A DNA stretch of 51,855 bases from Rhodocyclaceae bacterium (GTDB taxonomy: Bacteria; Pseudomonadota; Gammaproteobacteria; Burkholderiales; Rhodocyclaceae), in assembly GCA_013426785.1 (NCBI GenBank), contig JACDZI010000014.1, positions 1-51,855 of the forward strand, in the 5' to 3' direction. The stretch's first letter is position 1, and every line of letters begins with the position of its first letter. The position numbers and the translations under genes are program-made. Under the pieces are notes generated by a model. That model saw only the letters and a list, made by a program, of their open reading frames with translations, was not told the origin of the DNA and did not search any database. Below are positions 33,481-42,498 of this stretch, piece after piece.

Positions 33481-36284
33481 CCGAGCCGTGCCAACTGGCT
33501 GGCGAGCTTTTCGCGCAATGCGTTGAAGCCGGCCAGCCGCTCGCGCTCCTGCGCCACTACGGCGGCCGGGGCACGGGCGACGAAGCTCTCGGTAGCGAGC
33601 TTTTTTTCCGCCTTCTCGATCTCCCCGACCACGCGCGCGAGTTCCTTGCCGAGGCGTTCCTTCTCGGCGGCGACGTCGATCTCGATCTTTAGCATCAGGC
33701 GGAAATCGCCGACGATCTGCACTGGCGCATCCGTGTCGGGCAGGGTATCCGCCGCGCTGACTTCGGAGAGCTTGGCCAGGGCCGCCAGATAGGGGGCGTA
33801 GCCCTGCATGGCTGCGGTATCTCCTGCGGCAATCAGCGGCACGCGCTGGGCCGGGGACAGGTTCATCTCGCCGCGCAGGCTGCGGGTCGCCGTAACCAGC
33901 GACTTGAGAATAGCGACCCAGGCGTCGGCGGAGGCGTCCTGCCGCGCCGGTTCGGCGACCGGGTAGGCGTGCAGCATGATGGTTTGCGCCGTCTCGCCAG
34001 CGCCGATTTTTTTCCCCGCCAAGGGTGCAATGGGCTGCCACAACTCTTCGGTGATGAAGGGGATCAGCGGATGGGCGAGGCGCAGCACGGTTTCCAGCAC
34101 CCTCACCAAGGTAAGACGCGTCGCCCGCTGGGCAGCCTCGTTACCCCCTTGAATCTGCACTTTCGCCAGTTCGAGATACCAGTCACAGTATTCGTCCCAG
34201 ACGAACTCGTAGATCGCCTTGGCCAGCAGGTCGAAACGGTAATCGGCGAAGTGCTTCGCCACCTCGGCTTCGACCTGTTGCAGGCGGCTGACGATCCAGC
34301 GGTCGGCCGGCGAGCGCTCCAGCGGCAGGATTTCGTCGAGGCCGACATCCTGGCCCGCGCAGTTCATCAGCACGAAGCGCGTGGCGTTCCACAGCTTGTT
34401 GCAGAAATTGCGGTAACCCTCGCAGCGCTGCATGTCGAACTTGATGTCGCGGCCGGGCGAGGCGAGCGACAGGAAGGTGAAGCGCAGCGCATCGGTGCCG
34501 AAGGCAGGGATGCCGTTCGGGTATTCCTTGCGGGTGCGCTTTTCGATCTTCGGCGCATCCTTCGGGTTCATCAGGCCGGTGGTGCGCTTGGCAACCAGAT
34601 CATCGAGCGAAATGCCGTCGATCAGGTCAATCGGGTCGAGTACGTTGCCCTTCGATTTCGACATCTTCTGGCCTTCCGCGTCGCGGATCAGGCCATGTAC
34701 GTAAACGTCCTTGAACGGGATCTTGCCGGTGATGTGCTTGGTCATCATCACCATGCGCGCCACCCAGAAGAAAATGATGTCGAAGCCGGTGACCAGCACC
34801 GTCGAAGGCAGGTAGAGGTCCAGCGCGGGATTCGACTTGGCCGGCCACTCTGGCGTCCAGTCAAGCGTCGAAAACGGCCACAGCGCCGAGGAATACCAGG
34901 TGTCGAGCACGTCGGGGTCACGCGCCAGCCCGCCCGTGTAGCCGTCGCGTTTCGCCATTGCATAGGCTTCCGCTTCGTCGTGGGCGACATAGAAGCGGCC
35001 ATCATCCGAGTACCAGGCGGGAATCTGGTGGCCCCACCACAACTGCCGCGAGATGCACCAGTCCTGGATGTTGTTGAGCCACTGGTTGTAGGTGTTCACC
35101 CAGTTTTCGGGCACGAAGCGGATCTCGCCGGAGCGCACACACTCCAGCGCCTGGCCGGCGATGGATTTTCCGTTTGCACCGGGTTTCGACATGGCGACAA
35201 ACCATTGGTCGGTCAGCATCGGCTCGATGACGGCATCGGTACGATCGCCGCGCGGCACCATCAGCTTGTGGGGCTTGACCGAAACCAGCAGGTCTGCTGC
35301 TTCAAGATCTGCGACGATCTGCTTGCGGGCCGCATAGCGATCCATGCCGCGATACGCCTCCGGTCCATGCTCGTTGATGCGCGCATCGAGGGTGAAGATC
35401 GAGATCGGTGCCAAGCCGTGGCGGTGGCCGACCTGCCAGTCGTTGAAGTCATGTGCCGGGGTGATCTTGACGCAGCCGGTGCCGAACTCCCTGTCGACAT
35501 AGCCGTCCGCGATCACCGGGATGGTCCGGTCGCAGAGCGGCAGATGGAGTTGCTTGCCGATCAGGTGGGCGTATCGTTCATCTTCTGGATTGACGGCGAC
35601 AGCGACGTCGCCAAGCATCGTCTCGGGGCGTGTCGTTGCCACGGTGAGCGAACCATTCCCGCAGGCAAACGGGTAGTTGATCTCCCACATGAAGCCGTCT
35701 TCCTCTTCGCTGACCACTTCGAGGTCGGAAACCGCCGTGAGCAGCTTCGGGTCCCAATTCACCAGTCGCTTGCCGCGGTAGATCAGGCCTTCCTTGTGCA
35801 GGCGGACGAAGGTTTCGGTGACGATCCTCGACAGCCCGGCATCCATGGTGAAGCGCTCGCGCGACCAGTCCGGGCTGGTGCCGAGCCGGCGCATCTGGCG
35901 GGTGATGGTATTGCCGGAATACTCTTTCCACTCCCAGACCTTCTCGAGGAACTGCTCGCGGCCGAGGTCGTGGCGCGAAATGCCCTGTCCGTCCAATTGG
36001 CGTTCGACAACGATCTGCGTGGCGATGCCGGCGTGGTCGGTGCCGGGCTGCCACAGGGTGTTGGCGCCGCGCATCCGGTGATAGCGCGTCAGCGCATCCA
36101 TGATTGCCTGATTGAAACCGTGGCCCATGTGCAGTGTGCCCGTCACATTGGGTGGCGGCAGCAGGATGCAGAAATTGTCATCTTTCGAAGTGTCGAGACC
36201 GGCGGCGAAGTAGCCGTTCGATTCCCAGACGGGGTACCAGCGCCGCTCGATTTCAGCGGGCTCGAAGCTTTTGGCGAGTTCCAT
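33477..36284 (-). CDS. valS: Valyl-tRNA synthetase
   Basis: The 935-residue class I synthetase has the HIGH-type motif [15 protein letters not shown] near residue 44, an editing domain, [12 protein letters not shown] near 540, and the C-terminal coiled coil. Length fits bacterial ValRS. In the anticodon-binding domain, [20 protein letters not shown] (residues 758-765) contains a 24-bp element peptide just before the conserved IML-x-x-YP segment; other ValRS have a shorter loop there. It charges tRNA-Val with valine and is convergent with the DUF302-like gene. Confidence 0.97.
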   Translation of the reverse strand: MELAKSFEPAEIERRWYPVWESNGYFAAGLDTSKDDNFCILLPPPNVTGTLHMGHGFNQAIMDALTRYHRMRGANTLWQPGTDHAGIATQIVVERQLDGQGISRHDLGREQFLEKVWEWKEYSGNTITRQMRRLGTSPDWSRERFTMDAGLSRIVTETFVRLHKEGLIYRGKRLVNWDPKLLTAVSDLEVVSEEEDGFMWEINYPFACGNGSLTVATTRPETMLGDVAVAVNPEDERYAHLIGKQLHLPLCDRTIPVIADGYVDREFGTGCVKITPAHDFNDWQVGHRHGLAPISIFTLDARINEHGPEAYRGMDRYAARKQIVADLEAADLLVSVKPHKLMVPRGDRTDAVIEPMLTDQWFVAMSKPGANGKSIAGQALECVRSGEIRFVPENWVNTYNQWLNNIQDWCISRQLWWGHQIPAWYSDDGRFYVAHDEAEAYAMAKRDGYTGGLARDPDVLDTWYSSALWPFSTLDWTPEWPAKSNPALDLYLPSTVLVTGFDIIFFWVARMVMMTKHITGKIPFKDVYVHGLIRDAEGQKMSKSKGNVLDPIDLIDGISLDDLVAKRTTGLMNPKDAPKIEKRTRKEYPNGIPAFGTDALRFTFLSLASPGRDIKFDMQRCEGYRNFCNKLWNATRFVLMNCAGQDVGLDEILPLERSPADRWIVSRLQQVEAEVAKHFADYRFDLLAKAIYEFVWDEYCDWYLELAKVQIQGGNEAAQRATRLTLVRVLETVLRLAHPLIPFITEELWQPIAPLAGKKIGAGETAQTIMLHAYPVAEPARQDASADAWVAILKSLVTATRSLRGEMNLSPAQRVPLIAAGDTAAMQGYAPYLAALAKLSEVSAADTLPDTDAPVQIVGDFRLMLKIEIDVAAEKERLGKELARVVGEIEKAEKKLATESFVARAPAAVVAQERERLAGFNALREKLASQLARLG
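33988..34013 (-). repeat. 24-bp dispersed element, copy 9 (inside valS)
   Basis: On the coding strand a run of A, ATCGGCGCTGGC, then GAGACGGC, translated in frame as KIGAGETA. It differs from the consensus by GTC to ATC at the second codon. Confidence 0.88.
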
Positions 36285-36304
36285 GGAGTTTGGCGTGCAG
36301 CGAT

Positions 36305-36670
36305 TTATAGTGAAGGGGCGTCAAGTCTGCGGCAGCGATCGTCGATTAGCGCCCGCAGGCGCGGCAGCAAGTCATTCGTGGCCTTGGCATCGAGTTCGGC
36401 GATGATGTGCTGGCTGGCATTGGTGACAGCGACCGGCAGAGCCTCGATCAGCCAGGCCGACAACTCCGCTTCGATCTCCGCCTGCAGGGCATCGGGCAAG
36501 GCGGCGGGTGTCTGCGGCATCAGTTCGCTTTCATCAACCACCTCGGTAAGCAGCGGGACGTCTTCTTCGAGGTCGGGCACCGGCTCGCCCTGCGGATGCT
36601 GGGCGACAAAGCTGCGGTAGCGCCCCATCAACGCATCCGCCTTGCTGAGTACCTCGTCGCCCTGCGCCAT
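36305..36670 (-). CDS. Conserved betaproteobacterial protein, DUF2486-like
   Basis: The 121-residue protein has an N-terminal helical part ([19 protein letters not shown]), a Pro- and acid-rich middle ([19 protein letters not shown]), and a C-terminal helical region with [15 protein letters not shown]. It has no membrane span or signal. It sits between holC and valS, a conserved order in this group, 3 bp after holC, so it is likely co-transcribed with pepA-holC. Function unknown. Confidence 0.6.
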   Translation of the reverse strand: MAQGDEVLSKADALMGRYRSFVAQHPQGEPVPDLEEDVPLLTEVVDESELMPQTPAALPDALQAEIEAELSAWLIEALPVAVTNASQHIIAELDAKATNDLLPRLRALIDDRCRRLDAPSL

Positions 36671-36673
36671 GAC

Positions 36674-37099
36674 TTACACCCCGGCCGCAATGTCGCGGCT
36701 GTCGATGGCGTAACCACGCTCGCGGTAGAACTTGAAGCGCTCGCGGGCAGGCAGACGGTCGGCGTCGTCGGTACTGACGATCTCGACCAGATGCTCGAAA
36801 CGGGAGAAGGTCGGCGGCAGTTCGTTCGCCAGGTTGAGCAGGCAACGCTCCTGCGGCGGGTTGTCCAAGGTGCCGGTCAGCAGGATCGGCGTTTCCGTCG
36901 CCAAAGAAGAATCGGCAAAGCAGTGCGGCACAAACGAAAGTTGGGGTTGCGTCCACAGTACCCGATCAAGGCGTGCCGAGGCCTCGGCATCCGGCGCATA
37001 GACCAATACATGCTCGCGCCGCGCCCAGGCCTGCTGCAGCCATTGGGCGGCCGCCTGGATGCGGTCGGCAGCGCCGTGCAGGAAGGAGATGCGTGTCAC
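36674..37099 (-). CDS. holC: DNA polymerase III chi subunit
   Basis: The 141-residue protein fits HolC: RISFLHGAADRIQAAAQWLQQAWARREHVLVYAPDAE, then RLDRVLWTQPQLSFVPHCFADS and IVSTDDADRLPARERFKFYRERGYAI. Chi binds SSB and joins the clamp loader to it. The start codon is GTG (37097-37099). It is 4 bp after pepA, a common pairing of pepA-holC in proteobacteria. Confidence 0.92.
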   Translation of the reverse strand: MTRISFLHGAADRIQAAAQWLQQAWARREHVLVYAPDAEASARLDRVLWTQPQLSFVPHCFADSSLATETPILLTGTLDNPPQERCLLNLANELPPTFSRFEHLVEIVSTDDADRLPARERFKFYRERGYAIDSRDIAAGV

Positions 37100-37103
37100 C
37101 GCT

Positions 37104-38615
37104 TCAGTGCCGTCCCGCCAGCGCCGACTTTTCTGCCCTAGCCAACAGGAAATGCATCAGCAGCGGCACCGGCCGGCCGGTCGAGCCCTTGTCCTTGCCG
37201 CTCTTGTTGGCGGTGCCGGCAATGTCAAGGTGGGCCCAGTCGTATTTCTTGGTGAAGCGCGACAGGAAGCAGGCCGCCGTAATGGTGCCGGCAGCGCGGC
37301 CGCCGATGTTGCCCATGTCGGCGAAATTGCTCTGCAACAGTTCCTGATAGTCTTCCAGCAGCGGCATTTGCCAGGCACGGTCCCAGCTGGCATTGCCGGC
37401 ATCGAGCAGTTCGCGCGCCAGTCCGTCGTCGTTGGCGAGCAGGCCGCTGACGACGTGGCCCAGCGCGATCACGCAGGCGCCGGTGAGCGTGGCGACATCG
37501 ACGACGCAGGCCGGGTCGAAGCGCTCGACGTAGGTCAATGCATCGCAGAGGATTAGCCGGCCTTCGGCGTCGGTATTGAGGATCTCGATGGTCTGGCCCG
37601 ACAGCGAGGTGACGATGTCGCCGGGGCGCGTTGCCGCACCGCCCGGCATGTTCTCGACGGTCGGCACGACCGCGATGACATTGAGCGGCAGCTTGAGCTG
37701 CGCGGCGGCCTTGACGGTAGCCAGCACGCTGGCGGCGCCGGACATGTCGTACTTCATTTCGTCCATGTCGGGCGCCGGCTTGAGCGAGATGCCGCCGGTG
37801 TCGAAGGTGACGCCCTTGCCAACCAGCACGATGGGCTTGTCGTCCGCCGTACCGCCCAGGTACTTGAGCACGATGAACTGCGGCGGCTGGTGCGAACCGC
37901 GAGCCACCGCCAGCAGCGAATGCATGCCCAGTTGTTCCATCTCGGTCCGGCCGAGGATGTCCACCGATAACTCATGTTCGCGGGCCAGTTCGCGCGCCTG
38001 GTCGGCCAGGTAGGTCGGCGTGCAGATGTTGCCGGGCAGGTTGGCGAGGTTCTTCATCAGGTTCATGCCGCCGGCGATGGCCTGGCCTTCCTGCAGGGCC
38101 TGTTCGGCCGCCGCCAACTCGTTACGACGCTCGACACACAGGGTCAGCTTGCGCAGGGGGCGGCGTACCTCGTCCTTCTTCGACTTCAACTGATCGAAAC
38201 GGTAGAGCGTTTCTTGAATGACGATCACGGCCTGGCGGATGCGCCAGGCGAAATCGCGTTTCTTGACCGGCAGTTCGGTCAGGGTGAGCGTGCCGTCGAA
38301 CCCGCCGGTCTCGTTGAGGGTACGCACCGCCGTGGCGATCGCAGCCCGGTATTCCTTTTCGCGGAATTCCTTTTCCTTGCCCAGCCCGACCAGCAGCACG
38401 CGATCGGCCTCGATGCCCGGCACCTTGTGCAGCAAGAGGGTATTGCCTGCCTTGCCTTCCATGTCGCCGCGGCGCAGGAGTTCGGCGAGGTAACCCTCCG
38501 CGGCGTTGTCGATCAGTTCGGCTGGCAAGGACAGCTTGCGGGATTCGAAGACGCCGACGACGACGCAGGCGCTGCGCTGCTTTTCCGGGCTACCGCTCTT
38601 TATGTTAAATTCCAC
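37104..38615 (-). CDS. pepA: Leucyl aminopeptidase
   Basis: The 503-residue M17 family peptidase cleaves N-terminal amino acids using two metal ions. The signature NTDAEGRLILCDALTY near residue 345 and the VGKGVTFDTGGISLKPAPDMDEMK region carry metal ligands. I chose the GTG at 38613-38615 with AGGAG about 7 nt upstream; an ATG 42 nt earlier has no SD. The last 8 residues (KSALAGRH) are encoded by a 24-bp element, replacing the usual ending. Divergent from lptF by 107 bp. Confidence 0.93.
   Translation of the reverse strand: MEFNIKSGSPEKQRSACVVVGVFESRKLSLPAELIDNAAEGYLAELLRRGDMEGKAGNTLLLHKVPGIEADRVLLVGLGKEKEFREKEYRAAIATAVRTLNETGGFDGTLTLTELPVKKRDFAWRIRQAVIVIQETLYRFDQLKSKKDEVRRPLRKLTLCVERRNELAAAEQALQEGQAIAGGMNLMKNLANLPGNICTPTYLADQARELAREHELSVDILGRTEMEQLGMHSLLAVARGSHQPPQFIVLKYLGGTADDKPIVLVGKGVTFDTGGISLKPAPDMDEMKYDMSGAASVLATVKAAAQLKLPLNVIAVVPTVENMPGGAATRPGDIVTSLSGQTIEILNTDAEGRLILCDALTYVERFDPACVVDVATLTGACVIALGHVVSGLLANDDGLARELLDAGNASWDRAWQMPLLEDYQELLQSNFADMGNIGGRAAGTITAACFLSRFTKKYDWAHLDIAGTANKSGKDKGSTGRPVPLLMHFLLARAEKSALAGRH
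37109..37132 (-). repeat. 24-bp dispersed element, copy 10 (3' end of pepA)
   Basis: On the coding strand AAAAGTCGGCGCTGGC, then GGGACGGC, read in the frame KSALAGR, a different frame from the internal copies. The stop TGA follows two bases later after one His codon. Confidence 0.9.
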
Positions 38616-38722
38616 CGCGAACTCCTTGGAAATGGCGAAAGCGTGCAGTTTAAGCAATTTTCACGCGTTTTCCCCACTCAGGCGCCCGATTCCGACACTT
38701 TCCATTCCGGTTACCCGCCAGC

Positions 38723-39808
38723 ATGATCTTCCTGCGCGCCGCCCAGCGCGAGTTTGCCCAGACGGCCGTCGCGGTCTTCGTCGCCCTGTTCGCGATCATG
38801 CTGACCACCCAGTTGATCCGTCTGCTGGGCCAGGCGGCGGGTGGCGCCACGGCATCGGAGGCCGTCGCTGCCCTGCTCGGGTTTTCCGCCCTCAACTACC
38901 TGCCGGTCCTGCTGTCGCTGACCCTGTTCATCGCCATCCTGCTTTCCCTGTCGCGGGTCTATCGCGACTCCGAGATGGCCGTGTGGTTTTCCTGCGGGGT
39001 ACCTCTCACGCAATGGATCCGGCCGGTGTTGCGTTTCGCCCTGCCGATCGTGGCGGTCATCGCCGTGCTGGCGCTCTTTCTCACCCCCTGGGCGAACGAC
39101 AAGCGCGAGGATTATCAGGAGCGCATGGATCAGCGCGGCGACGTGGCGCGGGTCAGCCCCGGGGCATTCAGGGAATCGGCAGCGGGCGACCGCATCTTTT
39201 TCGTCGAGTCGATCAGCGACGAGAACGGCGAAAACAGCCGGGTCAAGAACATCTTCATCAACTCCATCCAGCATGGGCGGATGGGCGTGATGGTTGCCGC
39301 CAACGGCCATACCATGGTGGCGGAAAACGGCGACAAGTTCGTGGTGCTGACCAACGGGCGGCGCTATGAAGGGGAACCCGGCAGCAACGAGCATCGCATC
39401 ATGGAGTTCGACAGCTACGCCATTCGCATGGAAACAAAGGAAACCAAACAGGCGGAGCGGGCGGCGCGCAATCTATCGACCTTTGATCTGGTGACGAACT
39501 GGATTCCCCTCAACCAGGGCGAACTGCTGTGGCGCATCGGCATCCCCCTTTCTGCGCTCACCCTGGCGCTGCTGGCCATCCCGCTCTCTTTCGTCAATCC
39601 GCGGGCCGGGCGCACCAGCAACCTGCTGTTCGCCCTACTCACCTTCATGGTGTACAGCAACCTGTTGTCGGTGAGCCGGGCCTGGGTGGTCCAGGGCAAG
39701 ATGCCCTTCGGCGTCGGCGTCTGGGTGGTCCATGTGCTGATGTTTGTAGTCCTGGTAGGGATGTTCTGGAAGCGCCTCGCGGTCTTTTCGGTCTGGCGGC
39801 GGCAGTGA
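38723..39808 (+). CDS. lptF: LPS export permease LptF
   Basis: The 361-residue inner-membrane protein has a YjgP/YjgQ-type pattern: an N-terminal IFLRAAQREFAQTAVAVFVAL helix, three membrane spans, a periplasmic domain (about 130-250), and three C-terminal spans. With LptG and LptB2 it extracts lipopolysaccharide from the inner membrane. The stop overlaps the lptG start (GTGA). Confidence 0.93.
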   Translation: MIFLRAAQREFAQTAVAVFVALFAIMLTTQLIRLLGQAAGGATASEAVAALLGFSALNYLPVLLSLTLFIAILLSLSRVYRDSEMAVWFSCGVPLTQWIRPVLRFALPIVAVIAVLALFLTPWANDKREDYQERMDQRGDVARVSPGAFRESAAGDRIFFVESISDENGENSRVKNIFINSIQHGRMGVMVAANGHTMVAENGDKFVVLTNGRRYEGEPGSNEHRIMEFDSYAIRMETKETKQAERAARNLSTFDLVTNWIPLNQGELLWRIGIPLSALTLALLAIPLSFVNPRAGRTSNLLFALLTFMVYSNLLSVSRAWVVQGKMPFGVGVWVVHVLMFVVLVGMFWKRLAVFSVWRRQ

Positions 39809-40881
39809 AGATCTACGAACGCTATCTGGCGCGCGAAATCTATGGCGCCTCCTTCTTGGTTCTTGCCGCCTTCCTCGCCCTGTTCGCCTTCTTCGACCTC
39901 ATCACGGAGTTGCAGGAGATCGGCCAGGGTGGTTACCTGATCCAGCATGCTCTCGGCTATGTGGCCCTGACGCTGCCCGGCCGCAGCTACGAAATCATGC
40001 CGATCGCCGTACTGATCGGTACCCTCTATGCCCTGACGTTATTGGCACGCCACTCGGAAATTACGGTCTTGCGCGCCTCCGGCCTGCCTACGGGTACGCT
40101 GCTGCTCACCCTGGCGAAAATCGGCCTGTTGTTCGTCGTGCTGACCTTCCTCATCGGCGAATTCGTGACACCACCGGCCGAGCGCATGGCCAAGCAGTTG
40201 CGGCTGGTGGCCCAGAGCAAACTGATCGCCCAGGAATTCCGCTCCGGGCTGTGGGTGAAGGACGGCCTCTCCTTCATCAATGTACGCAATGTCATGCCGG
40301 ATGGCGGCCTGCGCGGCGTACGGGTCTATGCCTTCGATGAAAACTACCAACTGCGTTCGCTCAGCGAGGCGGAACAGGGCAGCTACCTGCCCCCCAATCG
40401 CTGGCGCCTGACCAACGTGGCGCAGACGCTCTACACGGCCGACAATCGTACCGTCCTCGCCCATCACGATGAGTTGATCTGGCAATCGGCCCTCAATCCC
40501 GAAATCCTGTCTGTTCTGCTGGTAATGCCGGAACGGATGTCGCTCATCACCCTGTTCCAGTACGTCCGGCACCTGAGCGAAAACCATCAGAAGACCGAGC
40601 GCTACGAGATCGCCTTGTGGAAAAAACTGGTGTATCCGCTGGCAATTCTGGTGATGATGGCCCTCGCCGTACCTTTCGCCTACGCCCACGACCGCCTGAG
40701 TCCGGTCAGCGCCAAGGTCTTTGCCGGCGTGATGCTCGGCATCCTGTTCCACATGCTCAACGGCATGTTCTCCCACCTGGGGGTGATCAACAACTGGCGA
40801 CCGCTGACGGCAGCCGTGATCCCCAGCGTCATGTTCCTGCTGGCGGCGGGGTCAATGCTGTGGTGGGTCGAGCGGAGGTGA
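39805..40881 (+). CDS. lptG: LPS export permease LptG
   Basis: The 358-residue protein begins at a GTG with MKIYERYLAREIYGASFLVLAA, the usual LptG start, and has six TM helices with a periplasmic jellyroll domain. It pairs with LptF. Its 3' end overlaps the opposite-strand DUF3106 gene by 30 bp. Confidence 0.93.
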   Translation: MKIYERYLAREIYGASFLVLAAFLALFAFFDLITELQEIGQGGYLIQHALGYVALTLPGRSYEIMPIAVLIGTLYALTLLARHSEITVLRASGLPTGTLLLTLAKIGLLFVVLTFLIGEFVTPPAERMAKQLRLVAQSKLIAQEFRSGLWVKDGLSFINVRNVMPDGGLRGVRVYAFDENYQLRSLSEAEQGSYLPPNRWRLTNVAQTLYTADNRTVLAHHDELIWQSALNPEILSVLLVMPERMSLITLFQYVRHLSENHQKTERYEIALWKKLVYPLAILVMMALAVPFAYAHDRLSPVSAKVFAGVMLGILFHMLNGMFSHLGVINNWRPLTAAVIPSVMFLLAAGSMLWWVERR

Positions 40882-41472
40882 TTCTGGGGATGGTGGGGGG
40901 CCCGGAGTGGTAGCCGATTTGGGCACCAGCGTGCTCTGTGGAGTCTTGAGAGGGGATAACGGCGACTTGGCCGTCTGGTCCGCAGATGATTTGGTCAGTG
41001 CCTTCGGTGTTTTCGGCGCTGGCTGACGTTTCGGCGCGCGCGCCTTCAACTGGTCGCGCTCATCCTCGGAGAGGGCCTGGTATTCCTCCCATTTCAGCTT
41101 GACGCTCTGCCGTTGCTCGGGCGTGACCTTTTTCAGGGTCTTGTACTTCTCCCGGACGACCTTGCGCTCTTCCGGTGCCAGACGCGCCCAGTCCCGCATG
41201 TTGCGCTGCATGCTGGCCTGCTCGGCGGGTGTCATGCCGGGATAGCGTTGCGCGATGCCCAGCCATTTCTTGCGGTGGAAAGCATCCATCGTCGCCCAGT
41301 CGTCGGATAGCGGCGCCAGAATGGTTTTCTGCCCGGGCGTCAGCGCAGCCCAGCCCGGTTGCTCGAACTGGGGCAGCACGGGCTGGGGCAAGGCCGCCAG
41401 CACCATCCCCGACGCAGCCCCGAGGCTGAGGCCGAGGGCTAGTCCCCAGACGGCGAGTCTTGTTCCAGCCAT
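40852..41472 (-). CDS. DUF3106 protein
   Basis: The 206-residue protein has a signal-like N-terminus (residues 5-27), then repeated helical units LTPGQKTILAPLSDDWATMD, LGIAQRYPGMTPAEQASM, WARLAPEERKVVREKYKTLK and VTPEQRQSVKLKWEEYQALSEDE, typical of DUF3106, and a Pro/Ser-rich tail. It is probably periplasmic. The start overlaps DUF3619 by 34 bp and the 3' end overlaps lptG. Repeats of this sort resemble periplasmic stress sensors such as Spy/CpxP or anti-sigma regulators, which is only an inference. Confidence 0.8.
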   Translation of the reverse strand: MAGTRLAVWGLALGLSLGAASGMVLAALPQPVLPQFEQPGWAALTPGQKTILAPLSDDWATMDAFHRKKWLGIAQRYPGMTPAEQASMQRNMRDWARLAPEERKVVREKYKTLKKVTPEQRQSVKLKWEEYQALSEDERDQLKARAPKRQPAPKTPKALTKSSADQTAKSPLSPLKTPQSTLVPKSATTPGPPPSPESPPLDPPQH

Positions 41473-41831
41473 GCCTGAAAACCTTTGTCAAGGTAAGCAT
41501 TGGGCGGCAGGTCGTCGGCCAGCAGGGCGCTATCGATTTCCTCGTTTTCACTGGCCTGGCTGAAACCATTCCAGACATAGGTCAAGCCGACCCCGATCAG
41601 CAATGCCAGAATGACCAGCAGCATGCGTAACGGGTGTCGCTCATCGTCCCCACCCAAGGTCGCCGTCCCGCCGGCGCCGATTTTTACGGAAGATGCCAGC
41701 ACGGCCCGCTGTTGCAGCAAGGCCCGCTCGCGTGCAGCACGCAGGCGTTCGGCAATGCCGTGGTCGAGCTGATTCGTGCCGTCATCAAGGACGCGGCACA
41801 ACTGGCGGGCAAATCGGTCCTCTTGACTCAT
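41439..41831 (-). CDS. DUF3619 membrane protein, possible anti-sigma
   Basis: The 130-residue protein has a cytoplasmic N-terminal part (DRFARQLCRVLDDGTNQLDHGIAERLRAARERAL), one TM helix (about 68-88) and an acidic periplasmic end. The context between an ECF sigma factor and a DUF3106 protein, with overlaps on both sides, fits an anti-sigma-like role, but this is unproven. Residues 50-57 are KIGAGGTA from a 24-bp element, between the cytoplasmic helices and the membrane helix. Confidence 0.78.
   Translation of the reverse strand: MSQEDRFARQLCRVLDDGTNQLDHGIAERLRAARERALLQQRAVLASSVKIGAGGTATLGGDDERHPLRMLLVILALLIGVGLTYVWNGFSQASENEEIDSALLADDLPPNAYLDKGFQAWLEQDSPSGD
41662..41685 (-). repeat. 24-bp dispersed element, copy 11 (inside DUF3619 gene)
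   Basis: On the coding strand AAAAATCGGCGCCGGC, then GGGACGGC, in frame as KIGAGGTA. It has GGG where the other internal copies have GAG. Confidence 0.85.
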
Positions 41832-42391
41832 GGTCGCAATCCTTTGGCTTCCAGCGCGACCGCCAGGGCGTGGGTGGCGCGCGAGCAGTGGGTTTTTACA
41901 CTACCTTCGGTACAGCCCATGACGGCGGCTGTTGCGGCAATGTCCAATCCTTCCCAGTAACGCAAGAGGAAGGCTTCGCGTTGACGCGGGGGCAAATTTT
42001 GCAAGGCTTCCTCCACCAGGTTCAGGGTTTCCGCCTGTAGCAACGCGGCATGCGGCGTGGCAAAACGGTTGAGTTCTTCATCGATTTCAAGGTGATCCAG
42101 CGGGTCGGAAACATCGTCCTCAGGGCTTTCCAGCGCCGACAGGGAAACGAAATGCCCCGCCCGGGTGCGCGACCGCCGATAGTAGTCACGGATGGCGTTC
42201 TGCAGGATGCGCTGAAACAGCAGTGGCAATTCCCCGGCCGGCCGGTCGCTGTATTTTTCCGCCAGCCGCATCATGCTGTCCTGGACGATATCGAGCGCGG
42301 CATCCTCGTCGCGCACGGCAAACAGCGCCTGCTTGAAGGCGCGCCGCTCGACATCGGCAAGAAAATCGGCAAGCTCGGGACGGGAAGCCAA
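41828..42391 (-). CDS. ECF-type RNA polymerase sigma factor
   Basis: The 187-residue protein has sigma region 2 (FKQALFAVRDEDAALDIVQDSMMRLAEKY) and region 4 (NLPPRQREAFLLRYWEGLDIAATAAVMGCTEGSVKTHCSRAT) joined by an acidic linker. The stop overlaps the DUF3619 start (ATGA). It would direct a stress regulon, perhaps envelope-related given the partners. Regulation and target promoters are not evident. Confidence 0.9.
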   Translation of the reverse strand: MASRPELADFLADVERRAFKQALFAVRDEDAALDIVQDSMMRLAEKYSDRPAGELPLLFQRILQNAIRDYYRRSRTRAGHFVSLSALESPEDDVSDPLDHLEIDEELNRFATPHAALLQAETLNLVEEALQNLPPRQREAFLLRYWEGLDIAATAAVMGCTEGSVKTHCSRATHALAVALEAKGLRP

Positions 42392-42426
42392 GTGGACGGG
42401 AAGTGAGCGGAGAATGGGCGGAAGCC

Positions 42427-42456
42427 TTGACCTGCAACCGGACTGTCAAGTATTGT
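42427..42456 (+). promoter_or_regulatory. Putative ilvB promoter
   Basis: TTGACC (42427-42432) and TATTGT (42451-42456) are spaced by 18 bp, so transcription would begin near 42463, about 36 nt before the ilvB ATG. No leader peptide or T-box is visible in that short leader. Confidence 0.5.
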
Positions 42457-42498
42457 TCCATGTTTCGGGTCAAACCCGGCAACGATGGATTGAAAACG

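Noticed and set aside
33969-36620. 883-codon open frame antisense to valS
   Set aside because: ValRS HIGH and KMSKS motifs are on the minus strand; the antisense frame has no recognisable features.
41008-41030. Partial match to the 24-bp element (TTTTCGGCGCTGGC, then TGACG) in the DUF3106 gene
   Set aside because: It lacks the AAAAGT start and GACGGC end, has the opposite orientation to the gene, and lies in a Pro/Lys-rich low-complexity coding tail.
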